The notes beneath the pieces were generated by a model. It did not search any database. It had not been told where the DNA came from and saw only the letters and a list, made by a program, of their open reading frames with translations. Position numbers and translations under genes: made by a program. Positions 59,939-64,000 of a stretch of DNA of 64,000 nucleotides are shown here, piece after piece (position 1 is the stretch's first letter; each line of letters opens with the position of its first letter). This DNA comes from Cristatella mucedo (lineage: Eukaryota; Bryozoa; Phylactolaemata; Cristatellidae): positions 12,779,501-12,843,500 of the forward strand of contig WPIO01000001.1 in assembly GCA_009760855.2 (NCBI GenBank), written 5' to 3'.

Positions 59939-60364
59939 TTGATGGTATCGATGCCAGTGAAGGTGAAGGCAGACTCGCCGCCGCCCGCAAGGTCTCCGAG
60001 AGGGCGTTCGGCGCATCGCCGCCGCAACGAGCGCGCGCGACGAGCGCGACTGCGGGAGGAGGCTGCTGCTGCTGCTGCAGCTCTCGGCCACTGGCTACTG
60101 GCCTCGGCCGAGGCTGCTGAATGGACCGCGGCGGCAGCGGCGGCGATCAGCGGCGGCGGCGGCGGACGAATGTTGGATGTCGGAGGCGGATGGAGAGACG
60201 GCGACTTGAGCCCGACTTTGCGTGCTCGCTTGGAAATCCCGTTACGAGAGCCCAGAACTAAACTCGAAGGTCAGCTGTTCCTAGTTGAAAGCCCCTTGAT
60301 TGGCACGCGCTTAGTGGCGAGCAATGTGTATACAGCCATTGACATTTGTCAGTCCACTGCCTAA
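59939..60364 (+). CDS. Hypothetical Arg/Ala-rich ORF in a GC-rich island
   Basis: A 141-aa frame with RRRNERARRARLREEA, an Ala run from a GCT repeat and a Gly run from GGC. The opposite strand is also open over much of it. It may be a 5' exon or CpG-rich promoter sequence. No domain was recognised. Confidence 0.22.
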   Translation: MMVSMPVKVKADSPPPARSPRGRSAHRRRNERARRARLREEAAAAAAALGHWLLASAEAAEWTAAAAAAISGGGGGRMLDVGGGWRDGDLSPTLRARLEIPLREPRTKLEGQLFLVESPLIGTRLVASNVYTAIDICQSTA

Positions 60365-60665
60365 ATAAGCCTTCCTCTTAATTGACGGTAATTGGTCCGC
60401 TTTGAGGTAGATCAAACTGGTGCGTTGCAGCAGCCAGTCAGCCGCTGGGGCGACGTCGAGGGGTGACTGCGAGCAAGCGCTATTCGTCTCTAAAGGGCGT
60501 TTGAAGGCTCGCTCCAGCTATCCAGCCGATTAAAAACGAGATGCCACCAATTAAATGTCAAGCGATTCGCGGCTGGGCGGAAACGCGGTTTTCATTTGAT
60601 CCGCATTCAGTCAAAATGAACGTTGAAACGCCGACTTGTAAAGCACCGCAAGACCTATAGAGCCA

Positions 60666-60844
<179 letters not shown>

Positions 60845-61158
60845 AGATACGATATCCAACAGTCCGCTGTCCTCTCTCCGCTCTCGGAGTCTCGGAGAGA
60901 CAGTGGATAACAGCGATATGGTTTCCTTAAAGGCACTGACGGGTATCAGTGCTAAGTTTAACATGCAGGTTTTTGTCTGAACGTTAACACGTTTTCCGTC
61001 TTATGTTTGACGACCAGAGTATCAGAGATACGATGAAAAAGCCACTTGAGGCGCTTCTGCCGCTATATGAATTGAACTGCTGGATCAGCTGATCTTTACT
61101 CTTAGATTACAAATAGAGATAGAGAAAATAGAATGAGAGGGATGGAGAAAGAGAAAGT

Positions 61159-61351
<193 letters not shown>

Positions 61352-61354
61352 GGA

Positions 61355-63310
61355 TATCGTACTAGCAAAACAGACGTCTCGTTCGGGAGGTAAGAATATT
61401 GAAGGGCTGCTGGTACTCAAAGACAAAGCCGACTAATCTCCATTCTGACAGTCTTTTTGTAAGGCTAGCCGTATCGCGACGTACGAGGAGTGATTAAACA
61501 GCTACCGCGACCATCCAGGTGACCACTGACTGACAGGTGATCTCTCGCTCGCCCTCGCTCACTCTCTCTTCCTGCTAACATTTAAAGCAGCTGATCATTC
61601 ACATCGCACCTTGCTGCCGAGCAAGGGCGCAAGGATAGGATTTGATTGATGTTGGAAGGCGAAGAAACTCCGACGGTCTTCTTCTTCTTCACACTTCTTT
61701 GCGCATTTCAGCCAGAGAATTGCATTAACCTCGAACTGCTAGCGAATGCTCGTGGCTGACACGTGAGCAGCGTCAGCCAAGCGCCGAAGGCCTGCTGCAA
61801 GGAAGGCGCGGTTTGAACTTGACTTGTCAAAAGAACGACGTGCGATTATGATCGAACGCGCTGTAAAATGTCCTCACAGTAGCAAGCGAAGTTTCAAGCC
61901 AATTGCACGTCAATATCAATAGAGTGAGTAGATAAAATCTGGAATGAGCAGTCACCATGCATTGAGACGGAATAAGAGCTGCAGGCAGGTGAAGAGCCAC
62001 AGGGTGGTACATTCGCATCGATCATAGAGCCCCATGGCGCCACGAGCCGCCTATCGCGTTGCATTTCTTTTGGGAGGGCTCTGCCGGCGAGCTCGTCGCT
62101 CTGCGGAGCGTGGACTCGCTGAGCCTTCTCCGCGTTCAGGCTTATGCGAACGAAAGAAACAAGATGGCGAGTGGTGCAAAGAGGCCATCCTTTAAACGCC
62201 AACGAAAGCTGCCAGCCGAAAATAAAAACTCCCTTATTTCTGGGCCTAAGGCGATGACAGATGACAGGTCGGTGACGCGCAGTGCTGACCGTCATTTTCT
62301 GTGTCAACGATCGCGCAATTTAGCCGGCTTTGGTTATTCGCTCGCATTCGCTTGTTGGAAAGTATACGCGAATGCTGCTGGTGCATCTGAGGAAGTCGTG
62401 ATCGTCGGCTTTTTCGTGAAAAGACATCGTGTCTTGCTGTTGTTAAAGCGAACGCACTGCTATTGGGCCTCACGGCACGGTGAGCTCGTTGAGCTCAACA
62501 GTGTCAGGCTGCACTCTGCGAGTCCCAACACTGCTCGTGCAACCAGCTACCGGCACCTGCATGTCGTGCGCCGTGATGACGCGATGTCGATGTCAGTAAG
62601 CGTTGGCTGTTGACGCCACTGCAGTCACACGCCGCGCACCCCTGGCAGCGACAAAGGCATGGGGGAGCGGACCACCTGTCGACGCGACAGGCGAGCCAGA
62701 TTGTGGGCAGACGCCGCCGCTGGACCTCTGATGAATGCAATGCCCACTCACGAAATCGTTAGTGAGGAGGAGCGCCCTTTAAAGCGCGGGGAGGTAGCGA
62801 CGCGCCCTGCTGTGCAAGGCAGCTAATAAAAATCTCACTTAACGGTAGGCTGCTCGCTTCAAGCCCACCGCATTGCTGAGCTCACGCGTCAGGCTGCACG
62901 AACGCCAGACTAGCATGTCTGCTGACGTAGCGCATTTGATCGCTCGCACTCGGTACGATTTCGTCTTCTGCCGATGAACATAAAACTCCTCAGATGAGAT
63001 GGATCTCGCCAAAATGGCGCGCTCTTTTCCTCCCTCTCTCGCATCCATCGGTTTGATTTCTAAGCACAAATAACCCTCGACTAGCATGGGATTGGCCCGT
63101 TCCTTCCGCAGAACGACTCCTGAAAGATTCTTCTTACAGCAATCCTGCAGCATGTTAGGCCCGCGAGACGAGTCGCGTGACACTGAAGCAGGACGCTACA
63201 CTAAAGTCTGCCACGGCGACTCAACAAGTGAACGAATCCTCGATGTATCATTCTTTCCTTCCGACCTCGATATACTTTACTTTGTACAGCCGTCGGGTTA
63301 AACTGTGCTC
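61355..63310. other. Unassigned; longest ORF 184 aa
   Basis: The plus frame 62059-62613 (184 aa) and the overlapping minus frame 61894-62307 (137 aa) are the longest non-repeat frames here. Neither shows a domain, signal peptide or membrane segment that I can defend. Confidence 0.3.
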
Positions 63311-63319
63311 TATCGACGG

Positions 63320-63468
63320 ATCGCCCGCACCCGCCCGCCCCCGCCCGCCCCCGCCCGCCACCGCCTGCCACCGCCCTCCCCCGCACGCCCCCGCACGCCC
63401 CCGCACGCCCCCGCCCGCCACCGCCTGCCACCGCCTGGCACCGCCCTCCCCCGCACGCCCCCGCCATG
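63320..63468 (+). repeat. GC-rich minisatellite
   Basis: Imperfect units of about 10 bp (CCGCCCGCCC, CCGCCTGCCA, CCGCACGCCC), roughly 15 copies. The Pro/Ala-rich and Gly-rich ORFs here are repeat artefacts. Confidence 0.9.
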
Positions 63469-63469
63469 G

Positions 63470-64000
63470 GATTCTCTCTGCTCTCACGTTCGCTCGCTCG
63501 CGGCCAGGAAGAGGGTGGCGAATTTAACGAGCCTGGCAAAAGAGCATTGCATGCGTGCTATCCCTCGATGTTCAAGTCAGGTGGCCACGCATTTCGTGGG
63601 CGGTGCTTTTAAGCATAGTCATTGCGACGGTCAATTGAGACTCAGGATTCACGTGGCAGAAAGACAAGAATGCCGGCTTCCGATGCGGTACTCTAGGCTT
63701 TCGCTTTAGCAAGCGACGCATTATCTGAGCGTGTAAACTTCGCATTGCTTCGAGATTTGTCATTCCGATACGTTAAGTCACAACTCAAAGCTGAAGCGTG
63801 AGCAGCGATGAAAACTATACTGGGCGAATGTGCATACGCTTGTTTTTGAGCCAAAGAGCCGATGAGAATAATATCTTCAGCAATCCCCCTATTGCCATCT
63901 TGATTTATTTTGCGCTTCATGCAACTCTACTTTATCTCTACTATGCACTGCAGGAGATATTTATGTCCAGCAAATGGTGAGGTGAGCAAGGTACGAATAG
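63470..64000. other. Nothing recognised
   Basis: Short ORFs on both strands; no supported feature at the right edge. Confidence 0.4.

Noticed and set aside
62059..62613. 184-aa ORF as a gene
   Set aside because: No domain, start context or splice evidence; a competing frame is open on the opposite strand. Kept only as an unassigned stretch.

Overview
The window is nuclear DNA of a multicellular animal, most likely an invertebrate. The signs are genes split into short exons by GT-AG introns, long dinucleotide microsatellites, fragments of an L2/CR1-like non-LTR retrotransposon, tRNA-derived SINEs, a Tc1-like relic and a TWK-type two-pore potassium channel. I cannot name the species. Nothing bacterial, viral or CRISPR-like is present.

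Left end (1-13 kb), gene-bearing. The first coding exon of a KLHDC4 homologue (Kelch-repeat protein) lies on the minus strand at 871-984. It is head-to-head with a ZCCHC14/ZCCHC2 homologue on the plus strand (1342-12471), about 360 bp away, so a shared bidirectional promoter is likely. For the second gene I found ten exons whose splice phases all agree and which give about 737 codons. It has the conserved N-terminal domain, a PX-like segment and a C-terminal CCHC zinc knuckle. Its introns hold SINEs, LINE pieces and microsatellites. From memory, ZCCHC14 and KLHDC4 are also close neighbours on human 16q24.2, so the linkage may be ancient.

Middle (13-52 kb), repeat-rich and gene-poor. It holds a Tc1/mariner-like relic (14.6-15.1 kb), several copies of one L2-like LINE (15.3, 21.6, 32.2, 38.1, 39.4-41.0 and 43.1 kb), and two tRNA-derived SINE families, one of which shares the LINE's 3' tail. 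There is a decayed copy of a multicopy uncharacterised protein family (24.7-26.4 kb) carrying a near-perfect 179-bp inverted repeat, a possible C/G-run terminal-inverted-repeat element around a degenerate TTTAGGG-like array (31.6-32.6 kb), and minisatellites. Long stretches show nothing I recognise.

Right end (52-64 kb). A GC-rich last coding exon of a K2P potassium channel lies on the minus strand (53707-54797). It has an unusually long low-complexity loop and an Asp-Gly repeat tail. Its upstream exons were not found. The rest is compound microsatellites, GC-rich low-complexity sequence and unassigned ORFs.

The three recognised genes belong to separate processes (Kelch protein, RNA-tail regulator, K+ leak channel); apart from the shared promoter there is no sign that they work together. 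I found no convincing new multi-gene system. The most useful leads are the KLHDC4-ZCCHC14 head-to-head pair, the modified K2P, the SINE/LINE tail sharing, the inverted repeat and the TIR-like element.
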